A DNA stretch of 64,000 bases from Scrofimicrobium sp. R131 (GCF_040256745.1 NZ_CP138335.1:248001-312000); one strand, 5' to 3'. Shown: positions 16,086 to 27,584, counted from the first letter of the stretch. Program-made: numbers and translations. The notes: generated from the sequence alone by a model not told the origin.

Positions 16086-17143
16086 CCGGGAATCACCGTG
16101 TGGAACAGGAAGAACATGATCCCGGCGACCAGCGCTGCCGCCGGCAGAGTCAGGAACCAGGCCACCACGATGTTTCCGGCCACGTTCCACCGGACGGCGG
16201 ACCAGCGCTTGGTTGCGCCGGCACCGAGGATAGCCGAGGTGATCGTCTGGGTGGTGGAGATGGGCGCGTGTGCCCCAAACGCGGCAATGTACAGCACCGC
16301 GGCGGAGACGCCCTCAGCCACAAACCCGCGGGCCGGGTCCAGGTCGATGATTCGGCGACCCAAGGTCCGCATGATCCGCCAGCCACCCGAGTAGGTTCCC
16401 AGCGAAATAGCGGCCGCGGCGGACAGCTTCACCCAGAGCGGGATCTGCATGTCGCCGGTGACCGGGTCGAAGATGTTGTGGGTTTCGCCGTAGCCGCCGG
16501 CCAGCAGCGCCATCACGATCACACCCATGGTCTTCTGCGCATCCTGCAGGCCGTGGCCGAGCGCCATCGCGGCGGCCGAGACGGTCTGGGCGTAGCGGAA
16601 GCGGCGCATGGTCCGCTGGAACGGGCGGTTAGCCAGCCAGCGCATGATCCCCTTCATGATCAGGAAGGCGGCCACGAAGCCAATCACCGGGGACACCACC
16701 ATCGGGATCACCACGTGATCGAGGATGCCCGTCCACTGGACCTGGGTGGCCGAGGCCAAGCCCGCGCCCACCAAGCCGCCGATCAGGGCGTGAGAGGAAG
16801 ACGAGGGCATCCCGAACCACCAGGTGATGTAGTTCCAGGTGACTGCCCCCACCAGGGCGGCCAGGACGATAATCAGCCCCATTCGCTGGATGCTGACGTC
16901 GGTCGAATTGGAGTACTGGTAGATATCGATGATGCCTTCACCGATGGTTTTCGCCACTTCGGTCCCCAGCAGGGCGCCGACCACGTTCATCACCGCGGCC
17001 ATGGCCAGGGCGACGCGGGGGGTCAGGGCCCGGGTGGAGACGGAGGTAGCGATAGCGTTGGCCGCGTCGTGAAACCCGTTGGTGTAGTCAAATAGCAGGG
17101 CAATCGCAATGACGACGACGACCAAAACGAGGTTGAGGTCCAC
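16082..17143 (-). CDS. pitA: Low-affinity inorganic phosphate transporter (Pit family)
   Basis: A 353-residue multi-spanning membrane protein of the PiT (PHO4) family that carries metal-phosphate with protons. The N-terminal signature FDYTNGFHDAANAIATSVSTRAL (residues about 18-40) and the second GD/ALGHGLQDAQK repeat region around residue 200 are intact. It follows a DUF47 gene by 4 nt, the usual accessory pairing, and lies convergent to ppk-mutT1, so phosphate uptake and polyphosphate synthesis genes are side by side. Confidence 0.93.
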   Translation of the reverse strand: MDLNLVLVVVVIAIALLFDYTNGFHDAANAIATSVSTRALTPRVALAMAAVMNVVGALLGTEVAKTIGEGIIDIYQYSNSTDVSIQRMGLIIVLAALVGAVTWNYITWWFGMPSSSSHALIGGLVGAGLASATQVQWTGILDHVVIPMVVSPVIGFVAAFLIMKGIMRWLANRPFQRTMRRFRYAQTVSAAAMALGHGLQDAQKTMGVIVMALLAGGYGETHNIFDPVTGDMQIPLWVKLSAAAAISLGTYSGGWRIMRTLGRRIIDLDPARGFVAEGVSAAVLYIAAFGAHAPISTTQTITSAILGAGATKRWSAVRWNVAGNIVVAWFLTLPAAALVAGIMFFLFHTVIPG

Positions 17144-17147
17144 TGGT

Positions 17148-17777
17148 TTAGGACTCCTTCACCGCGATGGACTCGATCGCGTTGCCGAGGTCCTCAAACT
17201 TGTCGGTGCACTTCTCGAGCACCTCCACCACGTCCTTGAGCTTGATGACCGTAATCGGGTCAATGCCGGTGTCGAACAGGTGCTTGAGGGTGCGCCGGTA
17301 GGCCTTGTCGCCGTCGTTCTCCAGGCGGTTGATCTCAACCCAGTATTCCCGCATGTCCTGCGGACGCTTCAGGTTCGGCATGTTCTCGGCGGTGAGGAAC
17401 GCGCACTGGTTTAGCACCTGCATCTGGGCCTGGAGCAGCGAGAAGACCGGCTCGGGGATGTCGTGCAGGTTGTAGAGGACCAGCAGGTCACCCGCCTCGT
17501 CGAGCAGGTCCATGCAGTCATCCAGCAGTGAGGCCAGGGCTTGGAGATCTTCCCGGTCAAACGGCGTGATGAACGACTGGTTCAGTTTGCGGATAATCGA
17601 GTGGTTCAGGTTGTCTGCCTCGTGTTCTACCTCGTGCAGACGATCCCTGAGTAGGTACCGTTCTTCCTCCGGAGCATTGAACAGGGTGGTCAACAGGTCG
17701 ACCGCCGTCACCAACTGGCTAGCCTGCGCCTTGAGGATCTCGAAAAACGAGGGGCCCCGATCTTTTGTCTTTCCCAC
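17148..17777 (-). CDS. DUF47 family (PhoU-like) Pit accessory protein
   Basis: A 209-residue all-helical cytoplasmic protein. Typical features are LRDRLHEVEHEADNLNHSIIRKLNQSFITPFDRED (about residues 43-77) with the E/D metal-binding residues of PhoU-like bundles. GTG 17777 has GGAGGA 8 nt upstream. It is the first gene of the DUF47-pit-lipoprotein operon and presumably modulates the Pit transporter. An inverted repeat GTTGCG/CGCAAC lies in the leader region near 17800. Confidence 0.9.
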   Translation of the reverse strand: MGKTKDRGPSFFEILKAQASQLVTAVDLLTTLFNAPEEERYLLRDRLHEVEHEADNLNHSIIRKLNQSFITPFDREDLQALASLLDDCMDLLDEAGDLLVLYNLHDIPEPVFSLLQAQMQVLNQCAFLTAENMPNLKRPQDMREYWVEINRLENDGDKAYRRTLKHLFDTGIDPITVIKLKDVVEVLEKCTDKFEDLGNAIESIAVKES

Positions 17778-18045
17778 TGGTAGTCCTCCATTTGCGTTGC
17801 GGGCGCAACCAGACTATGGCACAACAGGCAAATCGCACAATCAGAAAGACCGTTGTCACGTTTTGCAGTAAAACGTCCTAGGCCCAACCGCATAGGTGCT
17901 TCCCCGCGGGATCCGCACTGTGGTCGATCAGGCGCCGTACCTGGGACTAAGGGTAGGTGCAATTGGTCTCAAGCCACGCGATAATAGAACGGCTAGCGCG
18001 GGAGGGTTTCCCGCACGAATATGTCCCTCAGGAGGCAAGCAACTA

Positions 18046-19878
18046 ATGTCCGTAACTGAACAGGATGTGCGCGCGGCCGCGCCGTCAAACGCTCCGGAAG
18101 ACGTGATCACTTGGGTGGCTGAAATTGCCGCTCTGACCCAGCCAGACCGGATCGAATTCGCCGATGGCTCCGACGCCGAATGGGACCGCCTCACTTCTGA
18201 AATGGTCGACAGCGGCATGTTCATCCGGCTGAACCCGGAGAAGCGCCCCAACAGCTTCCTGGCCCGCTCGCTGCCCTCTGACGTGGCGCGCGTTGAATCC
18301 CGCACCTACATCTGCTGCGAGAACCCCGAGGATGCCGGCCCCACCAACAACTGGGCCGATCCGAAGGAAATGAAAGAGATCCTGCACGAGCGGTTCACCG
18401 GCTCGATGAAGGGTCGGACCATGTACGTGATCCCGTTCTCGATGGGACCCGTGGGCGGCCCGATCTCCCAGCTCGGAATCGAAATCACCGATTCCCCCTA
18501 CGTGGTGGTCAACATGCGGATCATGACCCGCATTGGCACCCCGGCCATGGACCTGATTGCCGAAGGCAAGCCCTGGGTTCCCGCCGTTCACTCCGTCGGC
18601 GCTCCGCTGGCCGAAGGCGAAACTGACGCCGTCTGGCCCTGCAACGACGAAAAGTACATCACCCACTTCCCCGAGACCAATGAAATTTGGTCCTACGGCT
18701 CGGGCTACGGCGGCAACGCGCTGCTGGGCAAGAAGTGCTATGCCCTGCGCATCGCCTCGACCATGGCGCGGGACAACGACTGGATGGCTGAGCACATGCT
18801 CATCCTGCGCATGACCGATGAGAAGTCCGGCAAGGACTACCACATCACCGCCGCCTTCCCGTCCGCCTGTGGCAAGACCAACCTGGCCATGCTGCAGCCG
18901 ACCATCCCCGGCTACAAGATCTCCACCGTGGGCGACGACATTGCCTGGATGCGTCCGGGCCCCGACGGCCGCCTCTACGCGATCAACCCGGAAGCCGGCT
19001 TCTTCGGGGTCGCGCCGGGCACCTCCTACGACACCAACCCGATGGCCATGGAAACCATGAAGGCCAACACCATCTTCACCAACGTCGCGCTGACCGACGA
19101 CGGTGACGTCTGGTGGGAAGGGATCGACGGCGAGGTTCCGGCTCACCTGATCGACTGGCACGGCAACGACTGGACTCCCGAGTCCGGCACCGCGGCCGCC
19201 CACCCGAACAGCCGCTTCACCACCCCGGCCTCGCAGTGCCCGATTATCTCGGAAGACTGGGAAGCCCCGCAGGGCGTGCCGGTCGACGCGATCCTGTTCG
19301 GTGGCCGCCGCGCCACCAACGTGCCGCTCGTGGCCGAAGCCTACGACCAGGAGCACGGCGTCTTCGTCGGTGCCACCGTCGCTTCCGAGGTGACCGCCGC
19401 GGCGCTGGACGCCAAGGTCGGCTCGCTGCGTCACGACCCGTTCGCGATGCTGCCCTTCTGCGGCTACAACATGGCCGACTACTGGGGTCACTGGATCAAG
19501 ATGGGCAAGCTGCTGGGCGACAAGTTCCCGACCGTGTACCAGGTCAACTGGTTCCGCAAGGACGAGAACGGCAAGTTCCTGTGGCCGGGCTACGGCGACA
19601 ACTCCCGCGTGCTGGACTGGATCGTCCGTCGTCGCGCGGGCGAGGTCGAAGCGGTCGACGGCGTGACCGGGCGCTACCCCAAGTTCGAGGACTTCAACAT
19701 CGACGGCCTGGAGGGCTTCACCAAGGAAGATTGGGACAAGCTCTACACCATCGATCCGGAAGCTTGGGCGGCTGAGACTGAGGATTCGGCCGAGTACTTC
19801 AAGCAGTTCGGCGACAAGGTCCCCGCTGGCATCTACACCCAGCTGGACAAGCTGCGTGAGCGGATCGCCAACGCCTAG
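18046..19878 (+). CDS. pckG: Phosphoenolpyruvate carboxykinase (GTP)
   Basis: A 610-residue GTP-dependent PEPCK: converts oxaloacetate and GTP to PEP and CO2, the entry to gluconeogenesis. Motifs: [13 protein letters not shown] (P-loop containing the mobile Cys), VGDDIAWM and [18 protein letters not shown] 18046 is chosen because AGGAGG (18030-18035) precedes it; in-frame codons back to 17896 have no ribosome site. The leader contains a small hairpin GCGGGA/TCCCGC and an AT-rich GATAATAG likely -10. Monocistronic, closed by a strong terminator. Confidence 0.96.
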   Translation: MSVTEQDVRAAAPSNAPEDVITWVAEIAALTQPDRIEFADGSDAEWDRLTSEMVDSGMFIRLNPEKRPNSFLARSLPSDVARVESRTYICCENPEDAGPTNNWADPKEMKEILHERFTGSMKGRTMYVIPFSMGPVGGPISQLGIEITDSPYVVVNMRIMTRIGTPAMDLIAEGKPWVPAVHSVGAPLAEGETDAVWPCNDEKYITHFPETNEIWSYGSGYGGNALLGKKCYALRIASTMARDNDWMAEHMLILRMTDEKSGKDYHITAAFPSACGKTNLAMLQPTIPGYKISTVGDDIAWMRPGPDGRLYAINPEAGFFGVAPGTSYDTNPMAMETMKANTIFTNVALTDDGDVWWEGIDGEVPAHLIDWHGNDWTPESGTAAAHPNSRFTTPASQCPIISEDWEAPQGVPVDAILFGGRRATNVPLVAEAYDQEHGVFVGATVASEVTAAALDAKVGSLRHDPFAMLPFCGYNMADYWGHWIKMGKLLGDKFPTVYQVNWFRKDENGKFLWPGYGDNSRVLDWIVRRRAGEVEAVDGVTGRYPKFEDFNIDGLEGFTKEDWDKLYTIDPEAWAAETEDSAEYFKQFGDKVPAGIYTQLDKLRERIANA

Positions 19879-19890
19879 TTGTTGACGACT

Positions 19891-19935
19891 GGCCCCACCC
19901 GCACCGGCCAAACCGGCCACCCGGGTGGGGCCTTT
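19891..19935 (+). terminator. Terminator of pckG
   Basis: An 11-bp stem GGCCCCACCCG (19891-19901) with CGGGTGGGGCC (19922-19932), with an inner CCGGCC/GGCCGG-type stem, is followed by TTT. Confidence 0.85.
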
Positions 19936-19979
19936 CCACGTCCGCGGTTAGGATAGGGGAGACAACCAAGGAGGACGCA

Positions 19980-20954
19980 ATGAGCTACCTCACACCGGAG
20001 GAGACGGCGACAGCCACAGACTTGATCGGCCGAATCCGGCAGATCTTTGCCCAGCGGATCGTGGGGCAGCTTGAACTGCGCGACTCCCTCACCGCGGCCC
20101 TGATGGCCGGGGGACACATCCTGATTGAGTCGGTGCCCGGCCTGGCCAAAACCACGGCCGCCCACACTCTTGCCCAGGCCGTCTCCGGCAGTTTCCGGCG
20201 GATCCAATGCACCCCGGACCTGATGCCGAACGACATCATTGGGACCCAGATTTACCTGCCGACCACGGGTCGTTTCGAGACCCAGCTGGGGCCGGTCCAC
20301 GCCAACTTCGTCCTGCTCGACGAGATCAACCGATCCTCGGCCAAAACCCAGTCCGCAATGCTGGAAGCGATGCAGGAGCGCCAAACCACGATTGGCGGCG
20401 AGCACTTCCCGCTCCCCGACGTTTTCATGGTGATGGCCACCCAGAACCCGATCGAGGAAGAGGGCACCTATGTGCTGCCCGAAGCCCAGATGGACCGCTT
20501 TCTGATGAAGGTAGTAATCTCCTACCCGACCCCGGCCGAGGAGATGAGCATCCTGCAGCGGGTGGGGGAGGAACCAGAGTTGAACGACCCCCTGACCCTG
20601 GCCGAGGTGGAGCAGTTGCAGGAGCTGACCTCGCGCGTGTTCGTCCACGACTCGATCAAGTCCTACATCGTCGACCTGGTCAATACCACCCGCGGCTCCG
20701 GCCCGGCCCCGCTGCCCGGCTTCACCCACCACGTCCGGTTGGGCGCCTCGCCGCGCGGAGCCATCGCGCTGCAGCAGGTCGCCAAGGCCCACGCGCTGCA
20801 GCTGGGCCGCTCCTACGTGGTTCCCGACGACGTGAAAGCCCTGCGCTACTCGGTGCTCCGGCACCGCCTGATCCGCACCTGGGACGCCGTGGCTGACGAC
20901 GTTTCGGTTGAGGGGCTGATCGACGCGGTGTTCAACGCGGTCCCGGTGCCCTAA
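19980..20954 (+). CDS. MoxR-family AAA+ ATPase
   Basis: A 324-residue cytoplasmic AAA+ protein. Walker A is seen as ESVPGLAKTTAA, Walker B as VLLDEINRSSAKTQ, and sensor/arginine regions as MVMATQNPIEEEGTYVLPEAQMDRF. MoxR ATPases act as chaperones that mature or insert cofactors into partners, usually with DUF58 and VWA proteins encoded alongside, as here. AAGGAGG precedes ATG 19980 and TAGGAT (near 19950) is a plausible -10. First gene of a six-gene operon ending at 24839. Confidence 0.93.
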   Translation: MSYLTPEETATATDLIGRIRQIFAQRIVGQLELRDSLTAALMAGGHILIESVPGLAKTTAAHTLAQAVSGSFRRIQCTPDLMPNDIIGTQIYLPTTGRFETQLGPVHANFVLLDEINRSSAKTQSAMLEAMQERQTTIGGEHFPLPDVFMVMATQNPIEEEGTYVLPEAQMDRFLMKVVISYPTPAEEMSILQRVGEEPELNDPLTLAEVEQLQELTSRVFVHDSIKSYIVDLVNTTRGSGPAPLPGFTHHVRLGASPRGAIALQQVAKAHALQLGRSYVVPDDVKALRYSVLRHRLIRTWDAVADDVSVEGLIDAVFNAVPVP

Positions 20955-21788
20955 GTGCTGCACGACTACGGCAAACTCGTCTCCCTTCCCGTCCAGCGTC
21001 GCCTGCTGACGCAACTGGCCGGGATGCACCGGGGTGCGCGGGCCGGGACCTCCCACGAGTTCCTGGAGATGGACGAGTACAAAGTGGGCGACGACGTCGG
21101 CGACATTGACTGGAAAGCCACGGCCCGCCACAACCAGCCCGTGGTGAAGCAGTTCGAAGCGACCGCGATCCTCTCCGCCTACCTGCTGCTCGACGCCGGC
21201 GCCAACATGGCGGCCGCGGCCAGCCTGACCGAAACGAAGAAGCAGGTGGCGCTCGAGTTCGTCACCGCCATCTGCTGGCTGATGCGCGGCGACCACCTGG
21301 GCTTGGTTTTGGGCAACCAGGCGGAGGTGCGGGCGGTTCCCGCTCGCTCCGGCACGGCCCACTCCCAGCAAATCCTGCGCCTGGCCGAGCGCGCCCAGGT
21401 GAGCGGTCCCGCCGCTAACCTGGACCGGCTGCTGCGCTACCCGCTCCCGCACCGGTCTATGGTGCTGCTGGTCACCGACGCCTACCAGCTGAACGAGTCG
21501 ACCGCGCTGGCGCTTCGTCGGCTCCAGGCTCGCCACTCGGTGTTCGTCTTCCTGGTGGCAGATCTGGACCCGACCGAGGCCGGACCGGGTCCGGTTCGCG
21601 ACGTGGGCGGCGCCCTGATCCCCCAGTTTGCCCAAACCAACCCGACCGTTGCCTACCAGTGGGCCAACCTGAACCGCGCTCGCCTCCAGTGGGTCGAACA
21701 GGTTCTCAACTCGGTCCCCCACGCCACCGCCGCCAGTCGGGCCGAAGTGCTGCCCGCCCTGCTAGAGCTCTTCGATCGCCATGCGTGA
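20955..21788 (+). CDS. DUF58 domain-containing protein
   Basis: A 277-residue soluble protein. The family signature is clear: GARAGTSHEFLEMDEYKVGDDVGDIDWKATAR (about residues 26-57), followed by a degenerate VWA-like fold. GTG 20955 directly abuts the moxR stop, implying coupled translation. DUF58 proteins accompany MoxR and VWA proteins (Bat/aerotolerance-like systems); the molecular role is unknown. Confidence 0.88.
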   Translation: MLHDYGKLVSLPVQRRLLTQLAGMHRGARAGTSHEFLEMDEYKVGDDVGDIDWKATARHNQPVVKQFEATAILSAYLLLDAGANMAAAASLTETKKQVALEFVTAICWLMRGDHLGLVLGNQAEVRAVPARSGTAHSQQILRLAERAQVSGPAANLDRLLRYPLPHRSMVLLVTDAYQLNESTALALRRLQARHSVFVFLVADLDPTEAGPGPVRDVGGALIPQFAQTNPTVAYQWANLNRARLQWVEQVLNSVPHATAASRAEVLPALLELFDRHA

Positions 21789-22212
21789 GCCGATTCTGTA
21801 TCCGAACTGGGTCTGGGTCATCTCCGTGACCCTGGTGGTGGTGTCGCTGGCAGTGACGCTCGCTCTGTTGGTGGCCTATCGCCGCTCTCAGGTGCGTCCC
21901 GAACTGGTCTTGCGCTCGCTGGACCAGCGGGTGCGTGAGCGCTATCTGCGCCAGATTGCCGAGGTGGAGGCCGGCCACCTGGGGGCGCGAGAGGCCCACC
22001 TGGCCCTGTCGGCCCTGATCCGGGCGGCCGCCTCGGAGCGCCTTCGAGCCAACGTGGAGGCCATGACCGTGGCTGAAGTTCAAGCGGTGGGCTGGCCCGC
22101 TCTGACGGAGGCGTTGCGCTGGTGCGAACCCCCGTCCTTTGGGGCCGTGGAGCCGCCCGCCCAACTGATTGAAACCGGTTTGACCCTGGCCCGGCGGGTG
22201 GTGGAGCAATGA
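21781..22212 (+). CDS. Membrane-anchored hypothetical protein of the MoxR/VWA operon
   Basis: A 143-residue protein with one N-terminal membrane helix (about residues 10-31) and a cytoplasmic helical domain. It overlaps the DUF58 gene by 8 nt and the next VWA gene by 4 nt. It occupies the place of the DUF4381-like small membrane protein in related operons, but I cannot confirm the family. Confidence 0.75.
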   Translation: MREPILYPNWVWVISVTLVVVSLAVTLALLVAYRRSQVRPELVLRSLDQRVRERYLRQIAEVEAGHLGAREAHLALSALIRAAASERLRANVEAMTVAEVQAVGWPALTEALRWCEPPSFGAVEPPAQLIETGLTLARRVVEQ

Positions 22213-23216
22213 GATACCCGTGGCTGACAGCCCTGATCCTGGTGGCGGCCGGAGCGCTGCTGGCGTGGCAGTTGGCGCGCCGGTCCGAGGCGACCCGGAC
22301 CTGGTTGGCCAACAGCGCCACCCTGTTTGCCCTCCCGTCGTTCCGCACCCAGCAGCGGCGCTATCGGGTGCTGATGGGATCTGCCGCGGGCGCGGTGCTG
22401 GCCGCCGTCTGTGCCAGCGCCGTCCTGGCGGGGGCACCGGTCGATCGCCGGGTGGAGAATCCGGCTTTGGCCCGCCGGGACCTGGTCCTCTGCTTGGACG
22501 CCTCCGGCTCGATGCTGCCCTACGACGGTCAGATCCTGGATCACATGCGCGAGGTGTCCGCCCACTTTTCCGGGGAGCGGATGGCCCTGCAAATGTGGTC
22601 GGCCCAGACCGTGGTCAAATTTTCCCTCACCGATGACTACCAGCTGATTGACGACGTCCTGGCCGAGGCAGCCGGGGTGATTCGGCGCGGCTACATGGGG
22701 GAAGAGGGCGAGTACGTCCTGGTCTCCAACGAGCTGTTCGACTACCTGCACGGGGTGGATGCGCCCGACGGGGAGGAGATTGCCTCCCTGGTGGGAGACG
22801 GGCTGGCTTCCTGCGTGCTCGGGTTTGACCACCGGGATCAGGAACGCTCCCGAACGGTGATTCTGGTGACCGACAACGAGGTCCAGGGACCCCAGATTTA
22901 CACGTTGGAACAGGCCGTCAAGTTCGCCACCGACCAGGATGTGCAGATCATTGCGCTCTATCCATCCCCCGACGGTGCGCTCACCTCGGAAGGGGAGGCG
23001 CTGCGCTCCCTGGTGGAGGGCGCGGGCGGAACGTTCTATCAGGCGGACGATCCCGGCTCCGTGGAAGGAATCGTGGCTGACATCCAGGCGCAGCAACTGG
23101 TCGAAGCCGAAGGTCGCAACCGGGTGGTGGAAACTGATCGACCCCGAACGGCTGCCCTCTGGTTGGCCGGCAGCTCGCTGCTGCTGCTCGCGCTGCTGGC
23201 TTGGAGGCGCCTATGA
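22209..23216 (+). CDS. VWA domain membrane protein (BatA/B-like)
   Basis: A 335-residue protein with two N-terminal membrane helices (about residues 5-22 and 58-78), a von Willebrand A domain starting at LVLCLDASGSML (intact DxSxS metal-binding motif) and a C-terminal helix near residue 320. VWA domains of this class bind partner proteins through a metal ion on the outer face of the membrane. Start ATG 22209 overlaps the previous stop (ATGA). Confidence 0.85.
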   Translation: MRYPWLTALILVAAGALLAWQLARRSEATRTWLANSATLFALPSFRTQQRRYRVLMGSAAGAVLAAVCASAVLAGAPVDRRVENPALARRDLVLCLDASGSMLPYDGQILDHMREVSAHFSGERMALQMWSAQTVVKFSLTDDYQLIDDVLAEAAGVIRRGYMGEEGEYVLVSNELFDYLHGVDAPDGEEIASLVGDGLASCVLGFDHRDQERSRTVILVTDNEVQGPQIYTLEQAVKFATDQDVQIIALYPSPDGALTSEGEALRSLVEGAGGTFYQADDPGSVEGIVADIQAQQLVEAEGRNRVVETDRPRTAALWLAGSSLLLLALLAWRRL

Positions 23217-24142
23217 TCTTCCAACCGCTGGTGAGCCCCGTTGTCCTGGTCCTGTTTGCGGTGCTGTGGGTGGCCCTCACCCTGCTGACCGTGCGGGCCC
23301 GGGCCCCGCGTCGCCTCGCCCTGGGGGCGCTGATCGGGCTGATCCTGGCCGGTCCTTCCATCCCCGGGGAGGAACTGGAGATGACCAGCAACGTGGAGAT
23401 TTACCTGGCGGTGGATCGGACCGGGTCGATGGCCGCCGAGGATTGGGAGGACGGACAGCCGCGTCTGGCCGGGGTGGCCCGGGACATTGTCGAGCTGGTC
23501 GACGACACCGCGGGCGCGCGGTATGCCATTTTGACCTGGGATTCCACCGCCCGGTTGGAGTTGCCGGTGACGACCGACTCCTCCGCAGTGGACAGCTTCG
23601 CCCAGGTGCTCCACCAGGAGTTGGCCGAGTTTTCCGCCGGCTCGTCCCTGAGCCGTCCGGCCGACCTGCTGCTGGCCACGCTGGCGGATGCGGCCGAGTC
23701 TCGCCCGGAGAACAAGCGGTTCCTGGTGGTGTTCACCGACGGGGAAGAGACGGACCCGGAAGATTTTTCCCCCGCCTGGGCACAGATTGCGAACCTGATT
23801 GACGGGGGTGCGGTGCTGGGTTACGGGACCGAGGGCGGCGGCCCGATGCGGACCTACCCGGACGGGGAGTACATCACCGACGAGGAGGGAAACCAGGAAC
23901 TGTCGTATTTGGACCCCGCCACGCTGGAACAGTTAGCCGACACCCTCGGGGTCCCGCTGCTGCTGAACCCAACGTCGCTGGACCAGTTGGATTTCATGGC
24001 TGAGGCCCAGCAGATTCAAGACGAACGGAACCAGCAGCAGACCTACCGCTACCTGGTTTGGCCCCTGGCGCTCGGGGCCGGGGTCCTGCTGCTGTTTAAA
24101 CTGCGGGTGCTGGCGCGCGATTGGAGGGCCAATGTCCGATAG
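23213..24142 (+). CDS. VWA domain membrane protein (BatA/B-like), second copy
   Basis: A 309-residue protein with the same layout as its neighbour: two N-terminal helices, a VWA domain and a C-terminal helix (about 283-300). The metal motif reads AVDRTGSM, so DxTxS replaces DxSxS. ATG 23213 overlaps the previous stop (ATGA), and GGAGG lies 5 nt upstream. The two VWA genes probably arose by duplication, as batA/batB elsewhere. Confidence 0.85.
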   Translation: MIFQPLVSPVVLVLFAVLWVALTLLTVRARAPRRLALGALIGLILAGPSIPGEELEMTSNVEIYLAVDRTGSMAAEDWEDGQPRLAGVARDIVELVDDTAGARYAILTWDSTARLELPVTTDSSAVDSFAQVLHQELAEFSAGSSLSRPADLLLATLADAAESRPENKRFLVVFTDGEETDPEDFSPAWAQIANLIDGGAVLGYGTEGGGPMRTYPDGEYITDEEGNQELSYLDPATLEQLADTLGVPLLLNPTSLDQLDFMAEAQQIQDERNQQQTYRYLVWPLALGAGVLLLFKLRVLARDWRANVR

Positions 24143-24839
24143 TCCGCTGCCACCGTTTGGGGCACTCCCGCGGCCCACCCCGGGCCCGCGTCCCCCGCGG
24201 AACCGGCGCTACCTGCGTGCCCTGTGGATTCTCTCCCCCCTGCTGGTGCTGGCACTAGGAGCGGGGCTGGCTGGGTTGGCGCTGCAGGCAACCGCGGCCT
24301 GGGCGCGCAGCCAGGGCGACTGGGACCGGGCGGAGGCCATCTACTCGCACCAGCCGCTGTGGGTAGGCCGCTACAACGAAGGGACCGCGCTGCTGCACCA
24401 GGGCCGTTCCGAAGAGGCGATCGACCGGCTCGCACTGGCCTTTGATCAGGTGCCCCGGGCTCTCCCGGACGCGGATGGGCGGATCCAGGCCTACACCTAC
24501 GAGTGTCAGGTCCGGCTCAATTTGGCGGCGGGCTGGGATCAACTGGCCGCCACCCAAAGTGGGGACGAGGCGGAGGCGAGCACCCGGCAGGGCCAGAACT
24601 GGGCGGAGCCGTGCCAGGATCCCCAGTCCAGCAGTTCGGAGGACGAGTCGGATCGGCCCAGCGAGGGAGAGTCGGGTGCGGATCAACCCGAGCCGGCCCC
24701 GGCCGATCCCTTCGAGGGGGAGACCCCGGAAGAGCAGGCTCGGCGCGAGGAACTTGAGCAACGCAACCAGGAGCAGCAGGAGCGGGAACGCGAGAAAGAA
24801 GAGTCGCAGAATCGGGACCGGTCCCCCCGCGGCTGGTGA
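24132..24839 (+). CDS. TPR-like membrane protein with charged C-terminus (BatC-like)
   Basis: A 235-residue protein: Pro-rich N-terminus, one membrane helix (about 32-52), a tetratricopeptide-like segment (GDWDRAEAIYSHQPLWVGRYNEGTALLHQGRSEEAIDRL, about 62-100), then a long Ser/Glu/Asp-rich and Glu/Arg-rich coiled tail. The layout is that of BatC-type TPR proteins that end MoxR-VWA operons. It overlaps the previous gene by 11 nt. Confidence 0.75.
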   Translation: MSDSPLPPFGALPRPTPGPRPPRNRRYLRALWILSPLLVLALGAGLAGLALQATAAWARSQGDWDRAEAIYSHQPLWVGRYNEGTALLHQGRSEEAIDRLALAFDQVPRALPDADGRIQAYTYECQVRLNLAAGWDQLAATQSGDEAEASTRQGQNWAEPCQDPQSSSSEDESDRPSEGESGADQPEPAPADPFEGETPEEQARREELEQRNQEQQEREREKEESQNRDRSPRGW

Positions 24840-24995
24840 GCGTGACCGACTGATCACTCACTCCGAAAAACGGTGCGGTGGCGCCACTTTGAGGCCTTGA
24901 ATCCGAGGGTGAGACCGGTCGCGGGCACCTCCGGTCCGGCGGGTGGAAACCAAGTGAGGGTAACCTAAGACCACCGTCTAACCTAGGAGGACCAA

Positions 24996-25544
24996 TTGGC
25001 AAAGACAGTTGCGGTACTAGTGGGCTCAGTTGACCCCGACTCCCTGAATCGGCGCCTGGCGAAGGCCATGATGAAGGGGGCGCCCGACTCGTTGGAGTTT
25101 GTCGAGGTGCCGATCGCCCAGTTGCCGTTCTACATGTCGGCCTACGACACCGCCCCCACCCCGGAGGGTCAGCAGGCGCGGGAGATTGTTTCCCGGGCCG
25201 ACGGTGTTCTTCTGATCACTCCCGAGTACAACCGGTCGATGCCGGCGGTGCTGAAGAACGCGATCGACTGGCTGTCGCGCCCCAAGGGACACAGCGCCTT
25301 TGCCGGGAAGCCGGTTTTGATTGCGGGTGCCACCGGCGGCGCCATTGGCACCGCGGTGGCGCAGTCCCAGGCCCGGTCGATCCTGCCAATGATGGGCGCC
25401 ATCGTCATGGGAACCCCGGAATTGTACCTGACGCTGCAGAAGGGCGATTTTGCGACCGACGGCACGGCCAAAACCCCGGGAACCCAGGACTTTCTGACTA
25501 GTGCCATGGCCGATTTTGCTGCCTTCATTGCACGACTCGGCTAA
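24996..25544 (+). CDS. NAD(P)H-dependent FMN reductase (flavodoxin-like fold)
   Basis: A 182-residue flavoprotein of the NADPH-dependent FMN reductase/quinone reductase family. Motifs: VLVGSVDPDSLNRRLA near the N-terminus (phosphate-binding of FMN) and LLITPEYNRSMPAVLKNAIDWLSR (about 72-95). The start is TTG 24996 with a strong AGGAGG just upstream; it gives MAKTVAVLVGS as N-terminus. TAACCT boxes near 24961 and 24979 could be -10 elements. Monocistronic. Confidence 0.88.
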   Translation: MAKTVAVLVGSVDPDSLNRRLAKAMMKGAPDSLEFVEVPIAQLPFYMSAYDTAPTPEGQQAREIVSRADGVLLITPEYNRSMPAVLKNAIDWLSRPKGHSAFAGKPVLIAGATGGAIGTAVAQSQARSILPMMGAIVMGTPELYLTLQKGDFATDGTAKTPGTQDFLTSAMADFAAFIARLG

Positions 25545-25640
25545 ATCTTCACCTTGAAGCGGTCACCCTGTGAAATGGGGGTTCTGCGCGGGGGACCATT
25601 TTGCAACAATGAACGCCGTTAGACGAATGAATCGAGTTGA

Positions 25641-27323
<1,683 letters not shown>

Positions 27324-27333
<10 letters not shown>

Positions 27334-27584
27334 CCGAACGGGTGCGCCGCGATGTAGCTGTTGGTCTTGCGCATAGCGAACTGGCGCGCCCAGGAGGCGG
27401 CCATCGCGGTCACCCCGGCAAACACCACGACCTTCAGCACCGAGTTGTCATCCTCCTCGGTTGGCGGCTGCTGGCCGGTGGCCAGTTTCCACGCTAGGTC
27501 CACCGCTTTGGTGACGGCAAAAGCCGCGGCGGCGGCCACGATGGTGGTGGCGATCTTCTCTTTGATCTCTGTGTTCAGTTTCAA
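27324..27584 (-). CDS. DUF4235 family membrane protein
   Basis: An 86-residue protein with two hydrophobic segments (about residues 11-27 and 48-65) flanking an acidic loop PPTEEDDN. This is the pattern of the small actinobacterial DUF4235 family (K-A-x-D-L-A-W-K-L-A-T-G-Q-x-P-P...). The start is TTG 27584 with GGAAGGGAG upstream. Function unknown. Confidence 0.8.

Noticed and set aside
17778-18045. Riboswitch in the pckG leader
   Set aside because: Only a 6-bp hairpin is visible; no match to a known riboswitch core.
18085-19920. 611-residue open frame on the minus strand across pckG
   Set aside because: It is the antisense shadow of a high-G+C gene: no start signals, composition typical of such frames (Gly/Val/His/Arg/Gln rich), and pckG itself is certain.
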